Assembly (NCBI RefSeq): GCF_023073715.1
Contig: NZ_JADPKA010000026.1
Span: 248,001 to 312,000 of the forward strand
Source of the DNA: Bradyrhizobium sp. 164
GTDB lineage: Bacteria > Pseudomonadota > Alphaproteobacteria > Rhizobiales > Xanthobacteraceae
Direction of reading: 5' to 3'
DNA length: 64,000 bases
The first letter of the stretch is position 1; each line of letters begins with the position of its first letter. A program made the position numbers and the translations under genes. Positions 52,237-61,326 of this stretch are shown one piece after another. The notes beneath the pieces are model-generated. The model saw only the letters and a list, made by a program, of their open reading frames with translations, was not told the origin of the DNA and searched no databases.

Positions 52237-52782
52237 ATGCCCGGCCGGTACCGCGACGATTCTCCTACGGCATTCAAACTCGCGCGCCGCGAAGTGTTGG
52301 TCGGCGGGCTCGTAATCGGCGGGATTGCCGCGCTCGCAACGCTGCCAGCTATTGCGGCGGCGGCCTCGTGGTCCGCTGAATCTGCGGCGCGCTTCATGGA
52401 AATTTCGTCGCTGTTGGTTCCGCATCGCCTCAACGCGGAGGTCGGGAAGCGCATGGGCGCCGCGATGAGCGCGTTGAATCCATCGCTGGCGCTACAAATC
52501 GACGGGCTTCTTTCCATCGCGCGAGAGAAGAACGCGCGGGTCGTCGAGGACTTCTTCGCCGATGTGCCGGACGGTCCGCTGAAAGAGACCGCGCTCTCGA
52601 TCATTTCCGCCTGGTATCTCGGCGTCGTCACCGACGCGCCCGATGCCGAGGTGTTCGCCTATGAGTATGCGCTGATGTTCCAGCCGACGCGGGACGTGAT
52701 GACCATTCCCTCCTACGCGATCTCCGGGCCGAACGGATGGGCGGTTGAGGCTCCCCCACTGAGCAACATGCCTGAATTCTGA
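52237..52782 (+). CDS. Membrane sugar/alcohol dehydrogenase, small (gamma) subunit
   Basis: A 181-residue protein with a Tat-like signal (LARREVLVGGLVIGGIAALA) and the gluconate-2-dehydrogenase-subunit-3-like pattern (FMEISSLLVPHRLNAEVGKR, LSIISAWYLGVV, YEYALMFQPTRDVMTIPSYA). In this enzyme class the small subunit escorts the large one through the Tat pathway. ATG 52237 opens the Tat signal and is preferred over 52147. It is the first gene of the three-gene operon. Confidence 0.87.
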   Translation: MPGRYRDDSPTAFKLARREVLVGGLVIGGIAALATLPAIAAAASWSAESAARFMEISSLLVPHRLNAEVGKRMGAAMSALNPSLALQIDGLLSIAREKNARVVEDFFADVPDGPLKETALSIISAWYLGVVTDAPDAEVFAYEYALMFQPTRDVMTIPSYAISGPNGWAVEAPPLSNMPEF

Positions 52783-52815
52783 ACGCGGTGGTCTCTCGAG
52801 AGAGGAATTATCCAG

Positions 52816-54462
52816 ATGGCGAACGATTACAGTGCAGACGTCGTCGTCGTGGGAACCGGGGTGGTCGGTTGCCTGATCGCGCAACACGCCCTGGACGCCG
52901 GTCTGTCCGTACTGATGCTCGAGGCCGGTCCTCGGGTCGATCGCTGGCGTATCGTCGAGAATTTCCGCAACCTGCCGCCAAGCCTGCGGCTGTTTCATTG
53001 GAATGCGCCTTATCCGCCGAAGCCGTGGGCGCCGCATCTCGAGACGCGCACGGCCAAAGAGCAGGAGCAATACCTTCAACTGGAAGGACGGAATGCGCGC
53101 GCCTATCTCCAGGGTTACGTCCGTTATGCGGGAGGGGCGACCTGGCACTGGGCCGGAATCTGCTGGCGCTTGACGCCCGAGGACATGCGCCTGAAAAGCC
53201 TTTATGGGGTCGGCCGGGACTGGCCATTCAGCCACGAAATTATGGAGCCCTACTACACGCGCGCGGAATATGCGATCGGCGTGAGCGGTCCATCGGATCC
53301 CGCACTGCAATGGCCGCCGAATAGAAAGCGTTCAAAACCCTATCCCATGGGGCCAATTCCCTTCGGTCCCGGTGAGCATCGCTTCACCGAGGCCGCCGCG
53401 AGAATCGGGATGATCAACTTGCCGGCGCCCCAGGCGCGCAACAGCGGCGTGTCCTATGACGGCCGGCCGGCGTGTTGCGGCAACAATAATTGTTTTCCGG
53501 TATGCCCGATCGCCGCCAAATACGATGCGGCGACGGCGTTGCCGAAGATCGAGGCCAAAGGCGGCAAGATTTTGGCTAACGCCGTCGTCTATCGAATCGA
53601 GACCGGCGAGAAGAATTCGATTCAAGCGGTTCACTATTTCGATCCGGACAAGCGCTCGCACAGAGTCACGGCTAGGCTGTTCGTGATTGCCTGCAACGGC
53701 ATCGAGACGCCGAAACTGCTCTTGCTGTCAAAGAACGAACGCAATCCGAACGGCGTGGCGAACAGCTCCGATCAGGTTGGGCGCAACATGATGGATCAGC
53801 CGAAGCTCACAGCGGAGCTGGAGCTTAGCGAACCACTATGGACAGGCGTTGGTCCGGTTCAGAGCAGCAGCATTCTCAATACCACGCAAGGCGATTTCCG
53901 CGGCCGCCACGCCGGCGCGATGTTCCGTATGGAAAATTTTGCTCGCAGTCCCCTCGGTGCAGCCGCCGCGCTGAAAAAAGGGCTGGTAGGCAAGGCCCTG
54001 GACAGAGAGATCCGGCGGCTTTCCGCTTGTACCGCGCGGTTGACCGTGGAGCATGAGATACTGCCTTCCGCAAACAACCGTCTGACGCTGTCCAGCAAGA
54101 AGGATTGGCTCGGCATCAACAAACCCAATATCCATTACGATGTCGGCGACTATGTGCGCCAAAGCGCCAAGGAATACACCGTGCCGCGACTGCAGCAATT
54201 GGCGGCTGAACTCGGTGCCACCAAATTCCAGCTGTCGCCCGAGTTTCTCAACAGCGACCACATCATGGGCGGCTGCATCATGGGGGCCGAACCGGCGACA
54301 GCGGTGGTAGACGCCGACTGCCGCGCCCACGATCATCCGAATCTGTTCCTGCCTGGTGGCGGTGCGATGCCGAGCGCAACGGCTTCGAACAGCACGCTCA
54401 CCATGACGGCGCTGGCGCTGAAGGCGGCTGACGCGATCACCAATCAACTCAGGCATGGCTGA
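52816..54462 (+). CDS. GMC-family oxidoreductase, large subunit of membrane sugar/alcohol dehydrogenase
   Basis: A 548-residue FAD enzyme: VVVVGTGVVGCLIAQHALDAG binds FAD, GGATWHWAGICWRL follows, and a cysteine-rich CCGNNNCFPVCPIAAK segment is of the type that in related dehydrogenases carries a 3Fe-4S cluster. The C-terminal NSDHIMGGCIMG and LPGGGAMPSATASNSTLTMT carry the GMC active-site region. Together with the small subunit and triheme cytochrome it forms a periplasmic gluconate/sorbitol/fructose-dehydrogenase-type complex that passes electrons to quinone. Exact substrate unknown. ATG 52816 follows AGAGGAA. Confidence 0.93.
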   Translation: MANDYSADVVVVGTGVVGCLIAQHALDAGLSVLMLEAGPRVDRWRIVENFRNLPPSLRLFHWNAPYPPKPWAPHLETRTAKEQEQYLQLEGRNARAYLQGYVRYAGGATWHWAGICWRLTPEDMRLKSLYGVGRDWPFSHEIMEPYYTRAEYAIGVSGPSDPALQWPPNRKRSKPYPMGPIPFGPGEHRFTEAAARIGMINLPAPQARNSGVSYDGRPACCGNNNCFPVCPIAAKYDAATALPKIEAKGGKILANAVVYRIETGEKNSIQAVHYFDPDKRSHRVTARLFVIACNGIETPKLLLLSKNERNPNGVANSSDQVGRNMMDQPKLTAELELSEPLWTGVGPVQSSSILNTTQGDFRGRHAGAMFRMENFARSPLGAAAALKKGLVGKALDREIRRLSACTARLTVEHEILPSANNRLTLSSKKDWLGINKPNIHYDVGDYVRQSAKEYTVPRLQQLAAELGATKFQLSPEFLNSDHIMGGCIMGAEPATAVVDADCRAHDHPNLFLPGGGAMPSATASNSTLTMTALALKAADAITNQLRHG

Positions 54463-54464
54463 TC

Positions 54465-55889
54465 ATGGTCAACTCCAGTCACCACCTCAGCGCGCTGCTC
54501 ATCTGTTTCGCCGTGACTACGGCGGCCGGCATTTGCCAGGCTGCTGATTCGCCAGGTGAAACGGCGGCTGCGGTCAAGCGCGGGGAGTATCTGGCAATTG
54601 CCGCTGACTGCAGTGCCTGCCACACGGCGCCACGCGGCAAACCGTTCGCCGGCGGACTGCCCATCTCGACGCCGCTCGGCACTATCTATTCGACCAACAT
54701 TACACCGTCGGCCGATTTCGGGATTGGCCACTACAGCGAGGAAGAATTTTCGCGGGCGCTCCGTCGCGGAGTTCGACGGGATGGCGCCAGCCTCTATCCT
54801 GCAATGCCATACACGTCCTATGCGAAGTTCACCGAAGATGATGCGCATGCGCTTTACCTGTACTTCACACGGGCGGTAAAGCCCGTCGAACAGCGCTGGC
54901 CCTCGACCGAGCTGCCGTTTCCGATGAACATTCGCGCGTCGATGATGGCCTGGAACCTGCTGTTCCTGGACACGGCAGCCTTCGCGCCGGATCCGCATCA
55001 ATCGGCAGAATGGAATCGTGGCGCCTATCTCGTGCAGGGCGCCGCGCATTGCGGCACCTGTCACACGCCGCGCGGCTTTCTGATGCAGGAGGAGGCGAGC
55101 CGTGCGTTGTCGGGCGCACAGGTCGGTCCCTGGTACGCGCCGAACATCACTTCGGATCCGATAAGCGGCATTGGAAGCTGGACCAAGGGAGATCTGGTGA
55201 CGTATCTGCGCACGGGACATCTATCCGGAAAGGCGCAGGCGGCCGGAAGCATGGGCGAAGCGGTTGAACACAGTTTCCAGCACCTTGCGGCTGCGGACCT
55301 CGACGCCATCGCGGCCTATATAAAGAGCGTTCCGGCCGTCGCCGACCCAGCCGCCGACACTTCCCGCTTCACGGCCGGAAAGATGTCCTCCGAGCTTGGA
55401 CAGTTGCGCGGACGCGCGGCCATCAGTTCCGATAGCGAATCCGATCCGAGTGGTGCAGAGCTATTTCAAGGTAATTGCACCTCCTGCCATTCGGCTGAAG
55501 GTCGGGGCAGCAGGGACGGCTACTATCCGAGCCTGTTCTGGAACTCTGCCACTGGCGCGAAGAACGCGACTAACCTCATTGCGGCCATCCTGTACGGCGT
55601 GAACCGGACGACGTCGGGAAGACAGGCCTTCATGCCCGGCTTCGGCGGTCGCACGACCGATATCAATGCACTCAGCGATCGCGACATTGCGGCGCTGGGC
55701 AATTACGTGCTCACCCATTATGGAGCAGCCGATACCGCCGTCACTGAACAACAAGTCGCCGAGGCGCGGCGGGGCGGCCCTTCTTCTCCACTGCTCATGG
55801 TCGCTCGCGGGGGCATGGCAGCCGCGGCGGTCATCGTATTTCTGGGCGTTGCCCTTCTCGCCTTTCGAAGACGAAACAGCTTCGCCTGA
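54465..55889 (+). CDS. Triheme cytochrome c subunit of the membrane dehydrogenase
   Basis: A 474-residue protein with a signal peptide (residues about 5-27), three CxxCH heme sites (C49-C52-H53, C196-C199-H200, C338-C341-H342), and a C-terminal membrane helix (MAAAAVIVFLGVALLAFRRR). This is the standard electron-relay and anchor subunit for GMC or quinoprotein alcohol/sugar dehydrogenases. It starts two bases after the large-subunit stop. Confidence 0.95.
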   Translation: MVNSSHHLSALLICFAVTTAAGICQAADSPGETAAAVKRGEYLAIAADCSACHTAPRGKPFAGGLPISTPLGTIYSTNITPSADFGIGHYSEEEFSRALRRGVRRDGASLYPAMPYTSYAKFTEDDAHALYLYFTRAVKPVEQRWPSTELPFPMNIRASMMAWNLLFLDTAAFAPDPHQSAEWNRGAYLVQGAAHCGTCHTPRGFLMQEEASRALSGAQVGPWYAPNITSDPISGIGSWTKGDLVTYLRTGHLSGKAQAAGSMGEAVEHSFQHLAAADLDAIAAYIKSVPAVADPAADTSRFTAGKMSSELGQLRGRAAISSDSESDPSGAELFQGNCTSCHSAEGRGSRDGYYPSLFWNSATGAKNATNLIAAILYGVNRTTSGRQAFMPGFGGRTTDINALSDRDIAALGNYVLTHYGAADTAVTEQQVAEARRGGPSSPLLMVARGGMAAAAVIVFLGVALLAFRRRNSFA

Positions 55890-55966
55890 TACGTGACCCC
55901 TAAGGTGCCACGTGCCTGGTGTCGGCGCTTGGCTGATGCCCTCGGATCAATCTCGGGCGGCGGCGT

Positions 55967-56007
55967 TCATACCTTGATATGACCGGCTTCCGTCGAGGGT
56001 TCTATAG
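55967..56007 (+). promoter_or_regulatory. 41-bp shared regulatory element, copy C (orphan)
   Basis: Core TCATACCTTGATATGA (55967-55982), then CTATAG ending at 56007. It points rightward but no gene follows in that direction; only the 3' end of tetR on the other strand is downstream. About 70 bases align with the promoter region of the GMC operon (copy B), so it looks like a duplicated promoter that lost its gene. Confidence 0.72.
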
Positions 56008-56132
56008 CCGCGCACGCCAGGGGCTCGCAGGATGGCCGCAGCCTTCAACGGAGGAAGAACGACAAATGTACGAGCCATCCTCATCGCGCAGCGGGCGAGG
56101 GCTGCTTGCAACAACGGTCGCCTCACGGACTT

Positions 56133-56756
56133 TCATCCGCAGATTACACTCACTGCCTTCCGGGCAATCTCCCTCAACTCGGCACGGCGAACGCCGGCCC
56201 GAGCGCGGATGGCGATGGCATGCATTGTGGCCGATGCGAGGACCGCAAGCGAAGCGGGATCCGCATCGGGCTTCAGTTCGCCTCTCTCATGTGCTGTGCG
56301 GAAACGGGCTTCAAAATCGGCGTCAATCATCCGCAGTCCCGCCGCGACGCTCCTTCGGATCGCGGGATCGTCGACGGATTCGGCGACCGCTGTCCCGATC
56401 ACGAAGCAGCCGCGCGCGCTTCCCTTACCTGAAAAATAGATCGACAGCGCCGCCTCAAAGGCAAGCATCAGGCTCTCGTCCAAGGGACGGTCCTGCGCGA
56501 GAGCCTCACGCGTGGCGGCCAGGCTGATCTCCCAATAACGGGCGAGCGCCTCAAGATAGAGCGCGTGCTTGTTGCCGAAGGCCGCATAGAGGCTCGGCGG
56601 GTTCATGCCAGTCGCGGTAGCGATGCTGTCCAGCGAAGTGCCGGAGTAGCCGGTCTTCCAGAACGTCTCCGTTGCCCGCTTCAGTGCGGCCTCTGTGTCA
56701 TAGGCCCGCGGCCGTCCGCGGCGGGCAGGTCCGGTTTCGCTGCTTTTTCGTGCCAT
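56133..56756 (-). CDS. TetR/AcrR-family transcriptional regulator
   Basis: A 207-residue repressor. N-terminal helix-turn-helix (ATETFWKTGYSGTSLDSIAT, GMNPPSLYAAFGNKHALY; residues about 28-65) and a C-terminal ligand domain with ARGCFVIGTAVAES. It is divergent from the hlyD-mfs efflux pair, the classic layout for a repressor of its own gene and the pump. Two matching palindromes lie between the two genes. Confidence 0.92.
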   Translation of the reverse strand: MARKSSETGPARRGRPRAYDTEAALKRATETFWKTGYSGTSLDSIATATGMNPPSLYAAFGNKHALYLEALARYWEISLAATREALAQDRPLDESLMLAFEAALSIYFSGKGSARGCFVIGTAVAESVDDPAIRRSVAAGLRMIDADFEARFRTAHERGELKPDADPASLAVLASATMHAIAIRARAGVRRAELREIARKAVSVICG

Positions 56757-56795
56757 ATCGGAAAAAATCCCGGTCGATGCCTGTTCGTTCCTTTA

Positions 56796-56815
56796 TTTAT
56801 ATTGATCGTTACAAA
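56796..56815. promoter_or_regulatory. Putative TetR operator 1
   Basis: TTTATA-ttgatcgt-TACAAA, 40-59 bases upstream of the tetR start. Same arrangement as operator 2, with CGTTACAAA in common. Confidence 0.6.
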
Positions 56816-56858
56816 ATTCAATAGGCGGGACCCTTGATTGCGACGTTGCCGTACCGTA

Positions 56859-56878
56859 TTTGTAGGAAACGTTACAAA
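56859..56878. promoter_or_regulatory. Putative TetR operator 2
   Basis: TTTGTA-ggaaacgt-TACAAA, a perfect 6-bp inverted repeat with an 8-base spacer, 21-40 bases upstream of the hlyD-type start. It is 63 bases from operator 1, an exact six turns of the helix. Confidence 0.68.
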
Positions 56879-56898
56879 AATAGAAGTGAGGGCTTTCG

Positions 56899-58128
56899 AT
56901 GCCGCTGGGTTTTGCGCCTGTCGCCGGCGGGATGGGCGACCGCAAGGAGTTCCGGGAGATTTCGGACATCGCCGTTGGCTCTGTGGCACCGGGACACGCT
57001 GCCGCAGAGACGCAATTCGATCGGGTTATCGACGGCGCCACGCCCGTCCGCGTGGCCAAGGTGCCCGCAAGGAGCGTCAGGGAGCGGCTGCGCCGGCCGC
57101 TGATGCTGGTGGTGCCGATCCTGGTGGCCGCCATCGGCGCCGCTGTGTATCTCGCTGCCGAGCCTTATGTCTCCACCGACAACGCCTTCGTTCGCGCAGC
57201 GAAGGTGACCGTCAACGCCAGGGTTGCCGGGCAGGCGGTCGAAATCGCCGTCGAGGACAATCAGCGGGTTCGGCAGGGCCAGGTCCTGTTCCGGATTGAT
57301 CCAGAGGCCTACCAGATTGCGGTCGATCAAGCCGATGCGCATCTCGGCAGCGCGCGCCTGCAAATCGAGGCGCTGAAAGCCACCTATCGCCAACAACAGG
57401 CCGAACTACAGTCGGCCAGGGATTCGGCGGCTTTCGACGAGCGCGAGTATGACCGCAAGAAAGCGTTGGTCGCCTCCGATTTCACCCCGCGCGCGGTCTA
57501 CGAGCGAGCCGAGACGAATCTCAAGGTCGCCCGTCAGCACATCGCATCGATCGAACAGCAGATCGCCAGCACCGTTGTTGCGTTGAACGGCGATCCGGAC
57601 ATCGAGATCGACCGCCACCCGACGGTTCGCGCAGCCAGGGCTCAGCTTGACCGCGCCCGGCTCGATCTCTCCTATGCGACGGTGAGGGCGCCTGACGACG
57701 GCATCGTAACGAAGGTCGACGATTTGCAGGTCGGCGGTTTCGTCAATGCGGGAGCGCCCGTGTTCTCGCTGCTGTCGAGCCGACGCATCTGGATCGAGGC
57801 GAATTTCCGCGAAACGGGCCTGACTCACATGCGTCCAGGTCAGGAAGCGACGATCGACGTCGATGCTTATCCGGATCGTACGTTCAAGGCCCACATCGTG
57901 AGTATGAGTCCGGGCACCGGATCGGATTTCTCGGTGCTGCCGCCCGAGAATGCGACCGGCAATTGGGTCAAGGTCGTCCAGCGCCTGCCGGTGCGTCTCG
58001 AGCTTGATGAGGTCGATCCGAGTCGACCGTTGTTCTCGGGCATCAGTGTGACGGCGCGAGTCGACACCGGCTATCGCCGGACTTGGCTCCATCTGCTGCA
58101 ACCCGCGCTCGCGACGGAGGTCAAATGA
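56899..58128 (+). CDS. HlyD-family membrane fusion protein
   Basis: A 409-residue adaptor of the EmrA type: an N-terminal membrane helix (LMLVVPILVAAIGAAVYL at about residue 73), the TDNAFVRAAKVTVNARVAG lipoyl half, a coiled-coil hairpin, and a C-terminal barrel with LSPGTGSDFSVLPPENATGN-like wording. The N-terminal ~70 residues before the helix are longer than usual. It couples the next gene's pump to the outer membrane. The tetR operators lie directly upstream. Confidence 0.92.
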   Translation: MPLGFAPVAGGMGDRKEFREISDIAVGSVAPGHAAAETQFDRVIDGATPVRVAKVPARSVRERLRRPLMLVVPILVAAIGAAVYLAAEPYVSTDNAFVRAAKVTVNARVAGQAVEIAVEDNQRVRQGQVLFRIDPEAYQIAVDQADAHLGSARLQIEALKATYRQQQAELQSARDSAAFDEREYDRKKALVASDFTPRAVYERAETNLKVARQHIASIEQQIASTVVALNGDPDIEIDRHPTVRAARAQLDRARLDLSYATVRAPDDGIVTKVDDLQVGGFVNAGAPVFSLLSSRRIWIEANFRETGLTHMRPGQEATIDVDAYPDRTFKAHIVSMSPGTGSDFSVLPPENATGNWVKVVQRLPVRLELDEVDPSRPLFSGISVTARVDTGYRRTWLHLLQPALATEVK

Positions 58129-59630
58129 GTGCCGCACTCCCATTGACCGCTGCAGCCGACGGCCATCGTGTAGTCACCGCGGCGGCGCTGATGGCGACCT
58201 ACATGGAAGCGGTGAACATCTCGCTCCCGAATGCGGCCCTGCCACATATCCAGGGCACGCTGTCGATGGCCAACGACGAGGTCGGCTGGGTGTTTACCGC
58301 CTATATGGCGGCGGGCGCCACCGTCATGCCAATGGCGCGCTGGCTCGCAGGGCGCTATGGCCGCAAGACGGTCTATCAGGTGGCTCTCGCCGTCTTCGTG
58401 GTCGGCTTGATCCTCAACACGCTGGCGACGACGTCCCTCCAGTTCGTGTTTGCCCGGATCGTCCAGGGAGCCGCGAGCGGCACGCTGGCGCCTTTGTCGC
58501 TGGCGACCCTGCTGGATGTGCTGCCGCAGCCGCGTCATGCCCGGATCACCTTGGCGTGGTCGGTGTGCATCGTGCTCGGTATCAGCAGCGGGGCGAGCAT
58601 CGGCGGCTGGCTCAGCGAATATCACGGCTGGCGCTCGATCTTCTATTTCAGCCTGCCGATGGCGGCTTTCATCTCCCTGACAGTGGCGCTGTTCCTCCCC
58701 GAAAAGAGAGCGGAGCAGAACCCGCCGTTCGATTTCTTCGGCCTGGCGAGCTTCTCGGTGGGCATGATCGGCCTGCAGATGCTGTTGGACCGCGGCGAAC
58801 GCGCGGAATGGTTCGCCTCGGCGGAAATCTGGGCCGAAGCGGCCGCCTCGGTGCTGGGATTCTATCTTTTCATCGTGCACGTCATGACGAGGGACGTGCA
58901 TTTTCTCAACAAGGCGCTGTTCAAGGACCGCAATTTCATTCTTTCAACGGTGATGTTCTTCGCCGTCGGCTTCGTCCTGCTGCCGACCCTGGCGTTGACT
59001 TCGCCGATGCTGGAGGAGTTGCTCGATTATCCGGTTGATACCACCGGCTACATGACCCTCGCACGCGGTGTCACGCTCGTGGGGGCGGTGGCGCTGATGG
59101 GCTTCGCTCCGGCACGAATCGACAACCGGCTGTTCATATTCGGCGGCATGGCGGCGGTGGTCTATGCCAATTCGCTGATGCTCGGTTATTCGCCGGCGAT
59201 GGATCGGTGGCTGGTGGTCGCAGCGACCCTGCTTCAGGGGACTGGTCTCGGCGTTTTGCTTCCGTCGCTCGGCAAGGCGGCGTTCAGCACGCTCGATCCG
59301 AAATTCCGCCCCGAAGGCACATCCCTGTTGATCCTGTCGCGCGTCTATGGAAGCACGATCGGCATCGCGGTGGTCCAGATGTTCTTCTACAGCAACACCC
59401 AGGCCATGCACCTGGCGCTCGCCAAGAACCTAACACCCTTTCGCCCCGCCGCTCATGTCGCGGGCTTGATCGCCAAACCGAGCCTCGCCGCGCTCAACGG
59501 CATGATCACCCAGCAGGCAGCCGTCGTCGCCGTCATCGACCAGTTCAAGATCCTGATGTTCGCCATGCTGATCGTCAGTCCGCTCGTCCTGTTTCTCCAC
59601 AAGCCCGGCCAGCCAATTAGCGTCAAATGA
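58125..59630 (+). CDS. DHA2-family MFS efflux transporter
   Basis: A 501-residue, 14-helix drug:H+ antiporter. The ATG overlaps the hlyD-type stop (ATGA), so the two are coupled. Motifs include VGWVFTAYMAAGATVMPMAR, the RIVQGAASGTLAPLSLATLL motif C-like helix, and YHGWRSIFYFSLP. It differs in wording from the pump at 45 kb, so the two pairs are from different lineages. Substrate unknown. Confidence 0.92.
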   Translation: MSAALPLTAAADGHRVVTAAALMATYMEAVNISLPNAALPHIQGTLSMANDEVGWVFTAYMAAGATVMPMARWLAGRYGRKTVYQVALAVFVVGLILNTLATTSLQFVFARIVQGAASGTLAPLSLATLLDVLPQPRHARITLAWSVCIVLGISSGASIGGWLSEYHGWRSIFYFSLPMAAFISLTVALFLPEKRAEQNPPFDFFGLASFSVGMIGLQMLLDRGERAEWFASAEIWAEAAASVLGFYLFIVHVMTRDVHFLNKALFKDRNFILSTVMFFAVGFVLLPTLALTSPMLEELLDYPVDTTGYMTLARGVTLVGAVALMGFAPARIDNRLFIFGGMAAVVYANSLMLGYSPAMDRWLVVAATLLQGTGLGVLLPSLGKAAFSTLDPKFRPEGTSLLILSRVYGSTIGIAVVQMFFYSNTQAMHLALAKNLTPFRPAAHVAGLIAKPSLAALNGMITQQAAVVAVIDQFKILMFAMLIVSPLVLFLHKPGQPISVK

Positions 59631-59642
59631 AGGAGTACTCCG

Positions 59643-60590
59643 ATGACCACACCCGACACGCTTCGCAATACGAGTATTCGCCTCAACCATGGATCTGTTT
59701 TGATGCCTGCTGCGGGGTTTGGCACCCTGATCCCTGACCCGCTCGTGACCAGCCAGGCTACCAAGACGGCATTGGAAGCCGGATTTCGACATTTCGATTG
59801 CGCGGAACGCTACCGTAATGAAGAAGCGGTTGGCGAGGCGATGCAGGAAGTGTTCAAAGCGGGGATTGTCCGGCGCGAGGACGTGTTCGTTACCACCAAG
59901 CTATGGAACACCAATCATCGTCTGGAACGGGTCAAACCTGCCTTTGACGGCAGCCGTCGACGACTGAAAGTCGGCCATATCGATTGCTACATCGTCCATA
60001 CCCCCTTTGCCTTCAAACCCGGCGACGAGCAGGATCCGAGGGACGAGCAGGGTCGGGTCATCTACGATTCCGGCGTTACGTTGCTGGAGACATGGCAAGC
60101 GATGGAGCGCCTCGTGGACGACGGGCACGCCAGGTCGATCGGCCTGTCGGATATTACCTTGGACAAGCTGCGGGAGATTGTTTTGGCTGCGCGGATCAAG
60201 CCGTCGGTCGTTCAGGTTGAATCGCATCCGTATCTCCCCGAATGGGAACTGCTCGACTTCTGCCGCGAGCATGGGATCGTACTGCAAGCGTTTGCGGCGG
60301 TGGGACATGCCATGGAGCCAAACGTACTGGCTGACCCTGTGATTACAGCGATCGCGCAGCGTGTGCACAAGACGCCGGCTCAAGTGGTGCTGGCCTGGGC
60401 CATCCAGCGTGGCACCGCTTTCCTGACCACCTCGACCAAACCGCAGCGCATCCGGGAGAACTTTGACATTTCGATCCTGCCTGAAGACGCCATGCAGGAG
60501 ATTCGGGACCGCATCACCACGAATGTCCGGTTCAACTCGGTGGTGAAGACCGGCGTACCCGGATTTATTCCCCGGGTCGCGGTGAACTGA
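59643..60590 (+). CDS. Aldo/keto reductase
   Basis: A 315-residue (beta/alpha)8 NADPH-dependent carbonyl reductase. Catalytic D52 and Y57 (HFDCAERYRNE), K86 (TTKLWN) and H119 (CYIVHTPF) are all present, as is the C-terminal NADPH-binding STKPQRIRENF segment. It reduces aldehydes or ketones to alcohols. It begins 12 bases after the MFS stop with AAGGAG, so it belongs to the tetR-controlled operon. Confidence 0.92.
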   Translation: MTTPDTLRNTSIRLNHGSVLMPAAGFGTLIPDPLVTSQATKTALEAGFRHFDCAERYRNEEAVGEAMQEVFKAGIVRREDVFVTTKLWNTNHRLERVKPAFDGSRRRLKVGHIDCYIVHTPFAFKPGDEQDPRDEQGRVIYDSGVTLLETWQAMERLVDDGHARSIGLSDITLDKLREIVLAARIKPSVVQVESHPYLPEWELLDFCREHGIVLQAFAAVGHAMEPNVLADPVITAIAQRVHKTPAQVVLAWAIQRGTAFLTTSTKPQRIRENFDISILPEDAMQEIRDRITTNVRFNSVVKTGVPGFIPRVAVN

Positions 60591-60680
60591 ATTGCGTGGC
60601 GCGGAGCTGCGAGGACAAGAATGGCAACCTCCATGTTTCGTTCGCAGGTGAGAGATGTGGAGCGGACACAGCGTCTGCTC

Positions 60681-61277
60681 CTAATCTTGTTTGCCGAGAG
60701 TTTGAGCAAAGGTCTTGCCGTATGGATAGAAGGATTCCTTGCGGCCTTGCTGCCACGCGGCTTTAAGCTCGGGCGTGGTGATGTCCCAGTCGGGCCGGCA
60801 TTTTTGGCTGACGACACGCAGGTCTTGACGGAGCTCTTCGATCGTGGGCCGCCCGAAGAACCAGTAGCCGTTGTAAATCCTGTGAATAACAAGGCCGGGC
60901 TCCAGCACGATCACATGCGGGATCATCGGATTGTTGACGGGATCTGTGTATTCGGCGATGTCGAGATCCTTCTGAACGATGCGCCGCGGATCGGAAAGAA
61001 AGGGCCAGTGTGCGCCTATTCCGCTGCGGTTTTCGTTGGTCTGGGTAATGTTATCGGTGCTGATCGTCACCAGCCGACAATAGCCGACCTCCATCTCACG
61101 ATGAAGTTGCAGCAAACCTTCGGCCTGACGGCGGTCCTTCGGGCAGAAGGCGCCGCGGCTAAGGACGAGCACCATGGGGTCCTGTCCCTGTAGCTCGGAG
61201 AGCTTTCGATGTTTTGCGGTGTGATCGCTGAGTTCGTAGTCGGGGAAAATGGCTCCGGGCACTATGTCGGATCGCAT
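60681..61277 (-). CDS. Peroxiredoxin-like (AhpC/TSA-fold) protein
   Basis: A 198-residue thioredoxin-fold protein with a single active-site-type cysteine, C45, in LSRGAFCPKDRRQ, fitting peroxiredoxin-like proteins that reduce peroxides. The following VTISTDN and HVIVLEPGLVIHRIYNGYWF strands are typical. No resolving cysteine is obvious (another cysteine is in YCRLV), so it may be 1-Cys. Convergent with the aldo/keto reductase; same strand as the MOSC-reductase gene 50 bases upstream. Confidence 0.85.
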   Translation of the reverse strand: MRSDIVPGAIFPDYELSDHTAKHRKLSELQGQDPMVLVLSRGAFCPKDRRQAEGLLQLHREMEVGYCRLVTISTDNITQTNENRSGIGAHWPFLSDPRRIVQKDLDIAEYTDPVNNPMIPHVIVLEPGLVIHRIYNGYWFFGRPTIEELRQDLRVVSQKCRPDWDITTPELKAAWQQGRKESFYPYGKTFAQTLGKQD

Positions 61278-61326
61278 CTGAAGTCCTCCATCGTCTGGAA
61301 AGCGTAAGCGTGCAGGACGGATGCCG

